Assembly (NCBI GenBank): GCA_022494885.1
Contig: JAGVSM010002659.1
Location: 24,867-88,866 of the forward strand
DNA: 64,000 nucleotides
From: Micrasema longulum
Lineage: Eukaryota > Arthropoda > Insecta > Trichoptera > Brachycentridae
Reading direction: 5' to 3'
The stretch's first letter is position 1. Each line of letters starts with the position of its first letter. Below are positions 1-11,034 of this stretch, piece after piece. The notes under the pieces are model-generated. The model was not told where the DNA came from, ran no database searches, and saw only the letters and a program-made list of their open reading frames with translations. A program made the position numbers and the translations under genes.

Positions 1-303
1 CACCTAAAATACCCTAATTTTAACATACAATTTCCCGTAGCACTGAACTTTCTCGTTGATTAAAAAGTAGACAGGAAGAAAAAAAAAATCGAACTTTCAG
101 AAGTTGATAATTAACAATAATAAGCCAAAGAGGTTTTGTAAAACGTGAAATACGAAACGTATGGGAAAAGAAATATTGCCGATCAATTATATTGGAAAGA
201 CCAAAATATCGCAAATATATCGGTGTCGGATGCAACCCTAATTGCCGAACTCCTTCCTGATTAAATTTTTGGTATAAACGAATGAAATGTCAATTTTCAA
301 TAA

Positions 304-433
304 TTATTACACAATGGGAGCCTCTAAGTAAGGTTCTGGGTTCGATTCCTGGTGAGAAAACAAAAGTTAAATGCAATTTCTCCCAAGCTCGCCTGTGCAG
401 TAATGCATTGGGCCTACTGGCCCGTTGTGGTGC
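304..433 (+). mobile_element. tRNA-derived SINE, family S1, 5'-truncated
   Basis: It contains the B-box motif GGTTCGATTCCTGG followed by the S1 body ending in TTGTGGTGCA. It matches the 3' two-thirds of copies at 7.9, 10.5 and 57.5 kb. The A-box end is missing. Confidence 0.8.
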
Positions 434-504
434 ATCCAAAAGTAAATTAATTATAAAATAGTCAATAAGTGAAAAATTAAGTTGGAAAAAAAGAAAACAC
501 ATAC

Positions 505-593
505 TTGTTGAACTTCTATCATGAAAGCATCGAGAGGATCAATTTCTTCATCTTTTTCAGCTTGTGTTTGGTCTGCCCCTGTTCCGTCTTCTC
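505..593 (-). CDS. DDX46: DDX46 coding exon 5 (last in window)
   Basis: The acceptor TTTCTAG precedes 593 and the donor GTATGT follows 505. Thirty codons include EEIDPLDAFMIEVQQ, conserved just before the linker to the helicase core. The exon ends in phase 0, so the next exon lies left of position 1 or is not recognisable. Confidence 0.93.
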
Positions 594-3500
594 CTAGAAA
601 CAAATTCTTATGATAATTTCCATAATTTATATTTGTAATAGCTAAAAAAATAGTTCATATACCTGGGTAATATTTAGTATGGGTTGGTATTAAGTTTAGT
701 ATTTATTACCTTGCAAATGTAATTGTAATAAACTGTGTAAGTTTTTGTGGTACTATAATATGTTAGCAGGCAGCTGTCAAATTTTTTTAAATGTACCTAC
801 TCAAAAAATATAACTAATTATCTACATATTCCATAAATTGGATTGTATTTTTGAATGGAACGATATATCCGTTTTGTTTTCATCAGAGCAAGCCTTTTTT
901 TCATCACACATGACGGCATATTTCTGCAGAACATCCTGTCTGATCATGATGAAAGTCTGTTAAAGAATAAAGGCAAGTAAGGCAATTACCCACGAATTAA
1001 AATGCAATTTTCTTCACGTTAGTAACATATCTATTTAATTATACATCATTGGGCATAACAAGAAATTTTTTGTGGTTTTTTCCTCTTCTTCTTTCTAGGC
1101 CTGTTTCCGCCCACTCCTGGATAAAGGCCTCCTCCGTTCGCCTCTATGTTGCCCTGTTCTGTGCAGGCTACATCCAGGTCACACCGACATAGCGGTCTAG
1201 GTTATCTCTTCACCGTTGTGGTCGCCCTGCACTTCTTTTTGTTGTTCGAGGTCTCCAAGTAAACAGGCTTTTTACCCATTTCTTGTCCGAGCCTCTAGCT
1301 ACTTGGCCTGCATTTGTTTTTATAAATATTTTCATTACCAAACTATTTAACAAAATCAAAAACAGTTCATTGTTCTCATATTATATCAATGTCACTATAA
1401 TATATTTAAGATTTGTATTTTTTTAAATCCCTACTTTCACTTTTATTTGTGACATCACTATGTCCATCACTTCGTCCTACTGTCTTTGCTTAATTGTGTC
1501 AGTGAGTGTAACAGCATGACATTGATTTGGGTACCTGGACACTCAAACTCAAAAACACTCAAAAAACGAGGCAGCTGAAACAGCCCCAATAGTCCTGTGG
1601 ATTATCCAAATGTACCCGTGATAAACTAAGGTCAGAGCATAATGCTCTGCCAAAAGCAACTGGTCAGCACTGGGCAAATGGACTACTGAAAGGGCACTGA
1701 AGAAGGTTTGCTTTTGACTTAATGAAAATTAGCTGAAACCAAGTGGGAGTTATCACTTTAGATGTTACATTTTATGTAAATATGATGATTTATGTATAGT
1801 ACAAAAGATGCTGAACCTAGGAATTCACAAACTACTGCACTATGGGCGGACTTATCTCCTCCCGATTTTCTTTTTCAGGATTATTACCTGAGAGTAGGCA
1901 TTAAGTCAAAAAGACTCGTTTAGGATTTTGGTTACACACAGAAGATAGAATTCTTCATCTGCGCAGATAGGAAATTAACACTAGAACAGAACAGCTGTAA
2001 TACAATTACCTTCATCAGCAGAGTCATCTTCCAGAGACCACTTCTTGGCAGTGGCAGACTGGTGGGCGGCAGCGGAGATCAAAGTTCCTCGTGTGAGTTC
2101 TCTCTTGGCTGCCTCCAGTTCCTTACGCTTCCTCTCCACCCTCCAGCGCTCAATGCGTTCCCTGCGCTTTTGCATTTCTACTTCTAGCTGCTTCTGTTCT
2201 TCCTCCTAATCGGCAAATTGGAAGAAGTTCACAGAGAACAAGACAAACATGATAAGACACAGCAGATTAACATTTCAAAACTATCCAAATGAACATAGAA
2301 TGGTGACTAAGGTAACATCACATTTTAGAAAAGACAACTTTCAGATCATTTTTTGTGTTTGTTAAAAAAATATTAAAATAATATCAATAAAAAAAATTAA
2401 AAAATCGATCATCCTATAATTACAATACTTTTTAAATATAATAATATATAATAAACATTATTTGTTTAATATAGTGTTATAGTTCTGATTATTGTTTCAT
2501 ATGGTTTAAAATTAAATTTCTTCTTTTATCCAGGCTTTGTGGTGCATAAGACACTGAATTAATTCGCCAATTGCAATGTATATATTTTGATAAATTCATG
2601 CCGACATTGATGCAAATCTAACTACACAGTGACTATATCATTTGGAATACGTACCAACTGCATCTAACATTATAAGTACTTGAGTAATATTGTGTAACAA
2701 ATTACAACAGGGATGGAGAATATCTTAAATAAGGGAATATGGAAGTCTAGGCATTTACAGGGCTTATGACCTGTCATTGACTGGTTTAAGTGGCCATTTT
2801 ACACACTGTGTAACATTCACCATTTTGCCTATGTTTGAACATCCATATTTCTTCAATTCTTCCATTTGTTGATTTTAGTGAAGTTAAAGAGCTGAAACCT
2901 TTATTGTTGTGTTTTAAGGTATTCTCTATCCCTGTTGTAATTTGTTAATCTTAATGACTCCCGGGGGGGGTGAAATCCAGTCTTTTGTCTACGAACATTT
3001 GGACAAACTCAAATATTGTAATATTGTGTAGTTGTTATTAATATTTGCATTCTTTAAATTGACATAAATATTTTTAATTTAGGACCATTTTAAATAAATC
3101 GCAAATAAATGTGCTAGAAAATAGGATACAAACTGCGGTAGAGGGGGTTTTGAACCTCAGACCTCTGATCCGTGAGTCTGTGACACTCGCGCGGGACTAC
3201 AGTTCAGCTCAGTTCTATAAATTCTTAAAAAAATATATGAATAATAGTTCCACCACTGTGCAACATTAAATCTTACAAAATTTAATGTGGTTTAGTTAAT
3301 TAGTGGCTGCATAAACCAAATAGGTGCACCAATACATTTCACCGTTGTGATTTTAGCATTTACAAAACGAACAATGTGAAAATAAAGCAGGACAGGTGAA
3401 CATTTTTACCTTGTCAACATTTCCAGGATCGAACTCTGAAACCTCTTCTTTACCGTGTTTCTCAACTGATCTAGAACGTTCTTTGTTCGGACGTTCTGAA

Positions 3501-5582
3501 TCTCTGGAGTGGCGTCTAGATCGAGAGGAAGACCCTTTATCATTTTCCCGTTTTGCACTGAAAATGAAAATATTTATAAGACTATTAGTAGTCTCTAGGT
3601 AATAGAGGGGATGTCTGAGAGGACACAGTACAGGGAGCGCCCGGGCCAAAATACCTCGAGGATTTATGCAAATATAGGAGTTGCAGGTCGTATGTAGAAA
3701 TGACCTGCAGCTGATATCCTCATCTAAACAGAGACATCCCCCTGCTCAGAGACATGAATAATAGCGGCTTCCGAAGTGCAGTGGTTAAGAAACGTTGAGG
3801 TGTATTTTAGTATTTGAAAACCAAAAAAGTTGGTAAGTGGTTCTATACTAATATTTACTAACATTAGTTCAAATGTTTGGCTAAAGTTAATGCTTTAAAC
3901 ATAAATAATAATTTTTAAAAATAATTAAAAAAAGAACAAGAAATAATTTCATTGTCAAACAATAACATTTGGTCAAAGATGCAACGATTATTTTTCTGCC
4001 AAATTGTTTAATATGCTTCCCCATAAAATTGAGCTAACTGATAACAAACAATATTTCAAAAGAGAAATTAAAATCTGACTGAAGAAATGTTTTTAAAAAT
4101 TGAGTGACATTTCACCCCAATTTCTATGCTATATTGATCCGTAAATGTTTTTTATATAAATATTACAAAAAAAGTGTGTAACTGTAAAACGAGCTCCCTC
4201 TCTAAACAATAGCATCTTGCCTTATTAGAGGGGTAGAAATCTTCGATGCCGGCTCCTTAGTTTTTATAAATCTCTTATCGCGAGACGTGTCATGTCGGCT
4301 CGACGGAATGGCATTTGGACACTAATGAATTATAAAATGTGAACGATAAAAATGTTATTTTACAAATTATTATTTCCATTGAGACATAAGCAAAATCAAA
4401 TGTGAACATGAGGTTAGTTTGTTCACTAGAGTTTATCAGATATTATGTTTTTTGCGGCTGAATATCAAAATTTAAAGCAATCATTTTGTTCATAATTAAT
4501 TGTAAAATAACTGATTAGTTCATGTATTAATTTTGTGTTAGAGATCCATTATTGTTTTATTTATATATTGTTTTCCATTTGCATTTGTAAATGTTATATA
4601 TTGCATACATTCACCATTTACAAATATAAAAACCTATTTTAGAAATAAATTAAAACCCGCTAGGGGCGTTTAAAATAATCTTTATTTAAATAAATAAATA
4701 AAACATTAAATTTTAATTTTGATTTTGAAAGGTAAATAAACTATGCAAATTTGTTCCAAAAAAATTCCTCGGACCTCATATATTGTAGCTAAGAAAAATA
4801 GTAAATGAAATAAATACTTACGATTTCCGTTCACTACTATGTGTCCGCCTTTCGCGTTTCCCCTCGCGATCTCTACTGCGACTTCGACGGTGTTTGGAAG
4901 ATTTAGATGGTCTTTCTCTACTGCGAGATCTTCGTCTTTTTCTGTCAGGACTCACCGATTTACTCTGAGATCGACGTCTACTCTCTCTCTCACGTCTAAA
5001 ATTAAAATAAAATTGGAGTGCATGCATTGTTTGATCACTTTACACCAAAGACTTGGGGCATTTGGAACAAATTAGATTTTGTTAAATAACCTTGTAGCTA
5101 AATAAGATTCATAATAAAGTAGGGTATTGTTGTATGGTATACTAAGAGGTTAAGTATAAATGTTCAAATATAGAGTACTTTTGTCAATTGTCTTCGTCAT
5201 AAGATTCTTGATAAAATATTAGTCTACAAAAAACGATTAATTTTTTTATAAATAAATATCTGTGTTCTTATGATTTACCCAAATATTTCATTTTGAGGGC
5301 CATTTTCAACGGGTTGTAAATAACTCACTATTAGAAAATGGGAATCAAGTTGGGGTAGAGTGGTATTCGAATCACGGACCTTTCATCCTTGAGTCCGAGA
5401 CACTAGCCACAGGAACACAACCCGACTTATAAAGTCAAGCTCCTTATTAACAATTAAACAGGTATATTTGCAACTAAACTTAAGAGTCAATAGATATATT
5501 ATACTTTTGTACCAAAACGTACCAGAACATCTAATATTTACTTTCTTCAATAACCTTAATTTACTCACCCGCTTCTTGTCAT
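505..5582 (-). CDS. DDX46: DDX46/Prp5 pre-mRNA-splicing DEAD-box helicase, N-terminal part (5 exons, 3' end off window)
   Basis: Five exons join in phase (5582-5569, 4995-4822, 3557-3410, 2205-2010, 593-505) to give the first 207 residues. Residues about 5-110 are an Arg/Ser-rich RS domain. An FDPGNVDK stretch follows, then a charged coiled-coil-like run (EMQKRRERIERWR), then KKWSLEDD, then EEIDPLDAFMIEV. Human DDX46 has the same order (EMRKRKERVEKWR, KKWSLEDD, EELDPLDAYMEEV). The family is the U2 snRNP-associated ATPase needed for branch-site recognition in the nucleus. The DEAD-box core lies beyond the left edge. The start ATG is in a 14-nt coding exon (MTRSG) with a consensus donor. It is the least certain part, because the family N-terminus is poorly conserved. 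Introns carry MITE and SINE copies. Confidence 0.93.
1080..1320. repeat. Decayed interspersed repeat (LINE/SINE 3'-like)
   Basis: It holds a CCGCCCACTCCTGGATAAAG-type stretch followed by GGCCTCCTCC, a motif common in insect retroposon tails. GC content is higher than the flanks. No ORF survives. Confidence 0.45.
1505..1975 (+). pseudogene. Degenerate non-LTR retrotransposon RNase H region
   Basis: Conceptual translation near 1515-1600 gives MTLIWVPGHSN and then, after a frame change, NEAAETAP. This is the WVPGHSxIxGNExAD region of retrotransposon RNase H. Several stops and frame breaks follow. It lies on the sense strand of a DDX46 intron, antisense to the gene. Confidence 0.6.
2010..2205 (-). 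CDS. DDX46: DDX46 coding exon 4 (KKWSLEDD linker)
   Basis: The acceptor ATTAG precedes 2205 and the donor GTAATT follows 2010. It encodes EEEQKQLEVEMQKRRERIER through KKWSLEDDSADEG, the best-conserved segment in this part of the gene. Confidence 0.94.
2690..3027 (+). mobile_element. MITE family A, copy 1
   Basis: Inverted ends start at about 2695 (ACAAATTACAACAGGGATGG) and end near 2947 (the complement, CCTGTTGTAATTTGT). An outer arm follows: a GACTCCCGGG region, TCTTTTGTCTACG and CAAATATTGTAATATTG. Internal hallmark: ATGGAAGTCTAGGCATTTAC. Same family at 7.2, 20.7, 23.7, 27.4, 29.4, 30.7, 49.7 and 60.6 kb. Confidence 0.88.
3078..3225 (-). mobile_element. Decayed tRNA-like SINE, family S2, copy 1
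   Basis: The complement contains a degenerate B box with GAGGTTCAAAACCCC and a body shared with copies at 5290-5440 and 22790-22945. Confidence 0.6.
3410..3557 (-). CDS. DDX46: DDX46 coding exon 3
   Basis: The acceptor TTTCAG precedes 3557 and the donor GTAAAA follows 3410. Fifty codons, from SAKREND to FDPGNVDK. The end matches the FDQNKLEE boundary in human DDX46. Confidence 0.9.
4822..4995 (-). CDS. DDX46: DDX46 coding exon 2 (RS domain)
   Basis: The acceptor TTTTAG precedes 4995 and the donor GTAAGT follows 4822. It encodes an RS/SR-rich stretch of about 57 residues (RERESRRRSQSKS...SSERKS) with dipeptides typical of splicing factors. Confidence 0.88.
5290..5440 (-). mobile_element. Decayed tRNA-like SINE, family S2, copy 2 (DDX46 intron 1)
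   Basis: The complement has GGTCCGTGATTCGAATACC (B-box-like). Downstream is a body containing the complement of AACGGGTTGTAAATAACTC, shared with the other S2 copies. Confidence 0.62.
5569..5582 (-). CDS. DDX46: DDX46 coding exon 1
   Basis: ATG at 5582-5580, then four more codons. The exon ends in GG before the donor GTGAGT (5568-5563). Phase fits exon 2. Very short, so the start is tentative. Confidence 0.6.
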
Positions 5583-5879
5583 GTTATTGGACAAAAATCT
5601 ATTCAATATTCATATACGTTTTCAAATAAGCAATAACACTCGTTACTTAGTCAGTAAACAAACTCTGGAGGTTTGAGAAAGATTTGAATAACTATATCAA
5701 TTAAATTTAATTAAATAACCACCAAAATAAGAAGAATTACGAAATAACCTATACATTTGTATTTGCAAAATGTAAATCACAGACCACAGACACAGATTAC
5801 ATGACGCACAAATCCACAGATAATAATTATAAAAATACAGATACGGATGCTTTAGAAATATAATATTGAATTTACCGAT

Positions 5880-5974
5880 GAAAGTAGTCGAATGAAAGTA
5901 GTCGACTACATTCGATGGGTAAATGTAGTCGACTGAAAGCCCGAATGCAGTAATGTAGTCGAATTAATTCACTC
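5880..5974. repeat. GTCGAC-rich repeat, left half (split by LINE insertion)
   Basis: Repeated AGTCGACTAC/AGTCGAATG motifs. The repeat resumes after the LINE at 6541 with CACTCGACTACAAATAGACC, so the LINE appears to have landed inside it. Confidence 0.55.
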
Positions 5975-6540
5975 AGAATATTAGGTAGCCTCCTCCCAAG
6001 CCAAGGGTAAACATCTTTTCCAACTGAACCTAAATGTTACAGAAAAGCCTTGGTTATCCAAAGTGATTGTGAACAAGTTTGAGACATCTTCCATATGTAG
6101 AATGCGCATTGGGCACTGCTGCAATGGTTTTCACCTGTTCAGAATCCATGTCCGGGGCTCTGCCATTTGCGAATGTCAGCTAGATGAGGAAGATTTAAAC
6201 CATATTTTTTTTGGATGCCCCATAAATCATTGTTATCCTGATTTCCTATCCGACCTCTCTAATATTAATATCCCATTCCCTATTCATATTCTAACTCTCC
6301 TGTCCCCACCCAATAAACATGTATTTAAAATCCTATGTAAATATCTAGTTGTAAATGGTGTAAAGCTGTAAATATGTTTTATCATTATATGTATATATTA
6401 TATTAAATACTAACACACTAACTTTTACATATTATATTACTAACACATGTGTATATATGTAAAAAAAAATAACAAAAATACTCAACACTGGCCAGAACAC
6501 CCAAGTTGAGATGTGAAAAGGCCATGAAAATACGAAGAAG
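5975..6540 (+). pseudogene. I/Jockey-type LINE 3' end, 5'-truncated
   Basis: An ORF at 6063-6371 encodes ICRMRIGHCCNG and CECQLDEEDLNHIFFGCPIN, the Cys/His-bearing tail that follows RNase H in I-clade elements. It is highly similar to 11697-11994. The element starts abruptly at AATATTAGGTAGCC. Flanks AATTAATTCACTC (left) and AATGAATTCACTC (right) look like an imperfect target duplication. No intact coding capacity. Confidence 0.8.
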
Positions 6541-6544
6541 AATG

Positions 6545-6640
6545 AATTCACTCGACTACAAATAGACCAATGGGCGAGCTTTACGCCGACTATCGAATGA
6601 ATCAGTAATTTCCAAACTAATCGCAGATAGCAATTTAAAC
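6545..6640 (+). repeat. GTCGAC-rich repeat, right half
   Basis: Holds CACTCGACTACAAATAGACC and GGGCGAGCTTTACGCCGACT, also present at 8966-9055. Confidence 0.55.
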
Positions 6641-6756
6641 TTGCCTCAAGCTTGTGTCAAGTTTGAAGTATCAAGAGTTCAAGCTTGACCCAAGTTTGAG
6701 ATTGCAACTCTGTAACTTGAGGCAAGTTTAAAGCAAACTTCCTAGTTACCATCCAA

Positions 6757-6808
6757 CAAACTTGCATGATGTTTGTTTTTTACAAAAAACAAACATCGTG
6801 CAAGTTTG
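6757..6808. repeat. Short AT-rich inverted repeat (hairpin)
   Basis: CAAACTTGCATGATGTTTGT pairs with the complement ACAAACATCGTGCAAGTTTG across a T/A-rich loop, with about one mismatch in about 22 bp. It lies among degenerate CAAGTTTG repeats. Confidence 0.7.
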
Positions 6809-7211
6809 GATTTATTTAGCAAAAAAAAACAAAATCCAAAAAAAACAAAAAAATGGAGAGAAAAAAACAAAAAAAGGAAAAAAACGAAACAAAAAAAAAC
6901 ACGAAGCTTCTTAAAAATATTAATATTAAATAAAATATCTTTTTATTTTTACTCAGTATATTTATTTTGAATAAATAATAAAAATTACGGGCTATTTTTG
7001 CTAAGAAAGTCAGATGATGTGTTGTCAGGTGATGTGATGACAAATAATTCATGTCAATTGACTGGATATCAGAGTCCGGTGCATTCTTTTGTCTTTCAAC
7101 TCTGAAACAAATGAATAAAACTGTTTTATGACTTACTAGCTTTTCGACTAGCGGGATTTCTCATGGTAAAAAGTATCTGATATTCAAATAAAAATTTGTT
7201 GCAACAAAGGC

Positions 7212-7390
7212 AAAACATTTTGGGAAAGAAATATGGAAGTCTAGGTATTTACTGGGCTTATGTACTGTCATTGGCTGGTTGAAGTGGCAACTTTACAAAC
7301 TGTGTAACATTAAGCCTATGTTTAAACATCTTCATTTCCTCAACTCTTCCATCTGTTAACTTTTGTGAAGTATAAGAGCCTCTGGGGTTA
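7212..7390 (+). mobile_element. MITE family A, copy 2 (partial)
   Basis: Contains ATATGGAAGTCTAGGTATTT, the GTCATTGGCTGGTTGAAGTG region and CTCAACTCTTCCATCTGTTA, colinear with copy 1. The right arm is lost. Confidence 0.82.
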
Positions 7391-7858
7391 AAGTATAGGT
7401 TTATAATATCGATATATTATCAACAGCTTTTTGTTCTGTAAATAAAACACAATTCAATAATAGTATTATGTTTGTGCTATTTAATAATTAATAAATTTAA
7501 ACCATTGTAAGCACTATGCAGTGGATGATATATTAATATCATACTTACTTTAAAAGAGCTCTTGACAAGACGGTTTTGTCGAGTGACAGACAACAAAAAC
7601 TCATTTTTAATGTTTTTTCCTCAGTGGCATAACAATAGTTTATCCTTTAAACTGAATATTAACACTTCGACAATATTAAAAGTTTTAAAATCGCCGGAAA
7701 AACGTCCAATGATAAATGCGTAATTAAAGAACCGCGCATTAAAAATGACATGAAACATGAAAGAAACCCATTTTTCTATGACTTTGATAGTATTGCCAAT
7801 CTAAATGTTGTTTGGAATTAACCACTTTTAAAAATATTTTTAATGAATTAATTTAATT

Positions 7859-8712
7859 CGGCGGCCTCCATGGTGTAGTGGTTAAGACATTTGGCTCACA
7901 CATGGAAGGTTCTATTCTGGGTTCGATTCCTGGTGAGAACACAAAAAGTAAATGGACATGGACAATTCATATCAACAATTTAATTAGCAAAGTGGTGACA
8001 TTATCGAGTCTTTTTTTAAAAATCAAAAACTTTGTTCCAAAAACGGAAAAAATTCTAATGTATGAAGCCTATGTAAAAACTAAAATATGTTATACGCAAC
8101 TATTATGGGGAGCAGGATATCAAAATGACATAAACAGACTACAAAGACAACAAAATAAAATATTAAAGTTAGTATATGACCTTCCCTATTTAACTGCAAC
8201 TAGAGAACTTTTTAAACAAACTAAGCAATTAAATATAACTGAACTCTTTCAACTAGAATCATTAAAATTTATCCATAAATTAGCCACTAATGTAATTGTA
8301 GACGAAGAACTTAAACTAATAAAAAATTGTAGTCAACATGGACATAATACGAGAATATCAGACAAATACCATATACAACTTTTTAAAACAAGACAAGGAT
8401 AATCAAGACTAATGAACCAGGGACTGAAATTATACAATAAACTACCAGACAAAACTAAACAAAAGACTCAGACAAACTTTACAAAAGATGTAAAAAATAT
8501 TATTTTAAACAACAGAGTATAAATGAAAAATGTATGTTTTATTTTATGTAAAATGAATGTTATAATCCGTAAGGGTTTATAAATAAATTTTCAAATAAAT
8601 AAAAAAAAATAAAAATAAAAAATAAAAAAGTGATTTTCCTAAGACTGGGCGTACCGTGCTGTAATTCACCACTGTAATTGGGCCTCATGGCCTGTTGTGG
8701 TGCTAAAAAAAA
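7859..8712 (+). mobile_element. SINE S1 copy, split by LINE insertion
   Basis: The head GCGGCCTCCATGGTGTAGTG (A box TGGTGTAGTGG) and the B box GGGTTCGATTCC lie at 7861-7935. The body resumes at 8628 (GTGATTTTCCTAAGACTGGG) and ends in TTGTGGTGCT. Compare the uninterrupted copy at 10549. Confidence 0.85.
7955..8627 (+). pseudogene. CR1/Jockey-like LINE 3' fragment nested in SINE
   Basis: The conceptual protein at about 7955-8402 reads like the C-terminal thumb and tail of a non-LTR reverse transcriptase (LISKVVTLSSLF, AYVKTKICYTQLLWGAGY, LFQLESLKFIHKLAT). A stop at 8400 is followed by same-frame SRLMNQGLKLYNKLPD. The end is a TAAATAAA/A-rich tail. The 5' end is truncated. Confidence 0.8.
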
Positions 8713-8965
8713 AATCGGTCTCGTAGAAAAGTCCTGGGATTAAATATAACAGTTTAATTTTTTTTTAAAAAAGGAATTCTCTCCATATTTTTATGCATAT
8801 GGCAATGTGGTGATCATCACCATATGACTTTCGGATTCTGAAATACCATTCTTGACATAACAATATTCCAGCAACTTTTGATAAAAACTTGTCGCGTCAA
8901 ATTTTCCTTTTCAACCTTCCATCAATCTTAAATCAAGTTTGTACCAAGTTTCACTGCTATCTGGG

Positions 8966-9075
8966 ATGAATTCACTTGACTACAAATAGACCAATAGGCG
9001 TGCGTTAAATTCATTCGACTACAAATGGACCAATGGGCGAGCTTTACGCCGACTACTTTCATCGCCAACTGATTC
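8966..9075 (+). repeat. GTCGAC-type repeat, second locus
   Basis: Two tandem variants of a TTCACTTGACTACAAATAGA-like unit, followed by the same GGGCGAGCTTTACGCCGACT seen at 6570-6590. Confidence 0.55.
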
Positions 9076-9079
9076 GTTA

Positions 9080-10415
9080 TTACGTAATGGGCGCTGGGAT
9101 CTGGCAGACGTGATAGTTGAAAAAAAATGCTTTTGTTTTTTGTAGTTATGTCAGCACACATAAAATAAAAATGTATATTAATATAATTAATATATAAAGT
9201 GCATCATTTAACATTAAAAATAACAATAAAACGAAGTGACATTTGTTTATAGGTCTGCTGCTAGCCTATTTGTGTACCTAATAATAATAAAAATTTATAT
9301 CAAATCTATCCAATCTGAAATATCAACACAATAACAGCTGATTGAATTTTTACATGCGTGACCTAAACAATAAATATGAAACAAAAATATTTTAATTTTC
9401 ATCCTTTCTTTGGCAGATAAATATTAGGTTATGTCAAGTAATGATAACCACAGACTATAATTATACCCATTTAAATATTCTAAATATCATAAAGTAAGGA
9501 TCATGGTTTACATTATTATTATTGCCATAGTTAAAAAAAAACAAACTGACGTACCTAATGTTTGAATAATTTATATAGCGCCATTTTTGTAAAAATCACC
9601 TCCTATGTAGGTTTATAATTTGTTGCTCTACGGGTGGTATTTTTTAATTTTCAAACCATGTCTCCATTTTCCCATTTGTTTGTTTGAAAATCAGTTTCAA
9701 TTTGTTTTTTAAAAATAATACTTTTTTGAATTACTTTTTTATTAGGGTTACATACAATAAGCACGCGACTTTTTTCATATTCACGTCCCGGCTTTCTAGA
9801 AATAAAATCCGTATTAGAACGTGATTTCTGTTTTTCATATTAATATTATTTGTTTAAGTAAAATGAAAATTCAAAACATTTGAAAATATTCTAGAATATA
9901 ACCAACTCTAAGTTTTCATACAATGTAGGTATCGTTTTTTGATTGTGTTCATATTGTTATTCCTTTATATATATATATTTTTTTTATTATTATTTAAATC
10001 TTAAAGTAGGGCACACATATCATACATATTGTTTTGTGTGTTCTAATAATAACATTGCAAATATATTTAATTTATAAATTGTTTATCACATATGTCTTGA
10101 CCATTATTTTAAATTTTGATATGTTTTTTTCTGTTGTTTTTTTATTTTAATTTGTAAATCTATGTCACTTGTTTTTGGCCGTTGTTATCACATTTTGGTA
10201 GAAGGCTCTTTTTCTTATAAAGGAAAAAAAGTACCTAACATTCCCAAAGCATGGATATTTCTCCCGAAAAACGGAGTTTGTCCTTGGATAAATTTGTGTT
10301 TATTGTCTATGGTATACCGGAAATAAATTATTCATTCGAAAGATTAGTTCGATTATTTCCTTTATTCGATTACTAATCATTCGATTAGTACATTTGGTCG
10401 TTTATTCCATCTCTA
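9080..10415. other. Intergenic AT-rich stretch, nothing recognisable
   Basis: No ORF of substance, no repeat shared with the rest of the window apart from simple AT tracts. A short block of ATTCGAATGATTAG-like repeats lies near 10330-10400. Confidence 0.5.
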
Positions 10416-10419
10416 CATG

Positions 10420-11034
10420 AAACATGAAACCCACGGACAAAAACGGTGAAATATATCATTTTTCTATGACTTTGATAGTATTGCCAATCTGAATGTTGTT
10501 TGGAATTAACCACTTTTTAAAATATTTTTAACGCACTAATTCAATTCGGCGGCCTCCATGGTGTAGTGGTTAAGACATTTGGCTCACACATGGAAGGTTC
10601 TAGGTTCGATTCCTAGTGAGAACGCAAAAATTAAATGTTATTTTCTTAAGGCTGGGCGTACCGTGCTGTAATTCACCACTGTAATTGGGCCTCACGGCCT
10701 GTTGTGGTGCCAAAAAAAAAATCGGTCTTGTAGAAAAGTGCTGGGATTAAATATAACAGTTTAAATAAAAAAAAGTAAAAAAAGAAATTCTCTCCATATT
10801 TTTATGTATATGGCAATGTGCTGATCATCACTATATGACTTTCGGATTCTGAAATACCATTCTTGACATAACAAGATTCCAGCAAGTTTTGTCAAAACTT
10901 GTCTCTTGAAGTTTGTCAAAACAATATTCCACCAACTCTTGATAAAAAATTGTCGCGTCAAATTTTCCTTTTCAACCTTCCATAAATCTTAAATCAAGTT
11001 TGTACCAAGTTTCACTGCTATCTGGGTTTTCCAT
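10420..11034 (+). repeat. Composite repeat unit, copy 2
   Basis: Colinear with 7741-8965, without the LINE. Carries an internal small duplication near 10870-10950 (GTCAAAACTTGTC/GTCAAAACAATATTCC) not present in copy 1. Confidence 0.82.
10549..10726 (+). mobile_element. tRNA-derived SINE, family S1 (near complete)
   Basis: Head GCGGCCTCCATGGTGTAGTG, A box TGGTGTAGTGG, B box GGTTCGATTCCTAG. The body contains ACCGTGCTGTAATTCACCAC and TTGTGGTGCC, with an A tail. The tRNA part cannot close an acceptor stem, so it is a SINE rather than a tRNA gene. Confidence 0.88.

Larger units (their letters stand above)
7741..8965 (+). repeat. Composite repeat unit, copy 1 (carries SINE S1 with a nested LINE)
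   Basis: The left flank (TTTTTCTATGACTTTGATAG...) and right flank (ATCGGTCTCGTAGAAAAGTC... to CAAGTTTCACTGCTATCTGG) match 10420-11034 in the same order. The SINE is at the same point in both, so the unit was duplicated after SINE insertion. In this copy the SINE is then split by a LINE tail. Confidence 0.82.

Noticed and set aside
6773..7052. Lys-rich (plus) and Phe-rich (minus) ORFs
   Set aside because: Low-complexity A/T tract translated in two directions.
7859..7935. tRNA-like sequences with A and B boxes (also 10549, 27446, 44915, 57498)
   Set aside because: All continue into a shared SINE body and A tail and lack closed acceptor stems.
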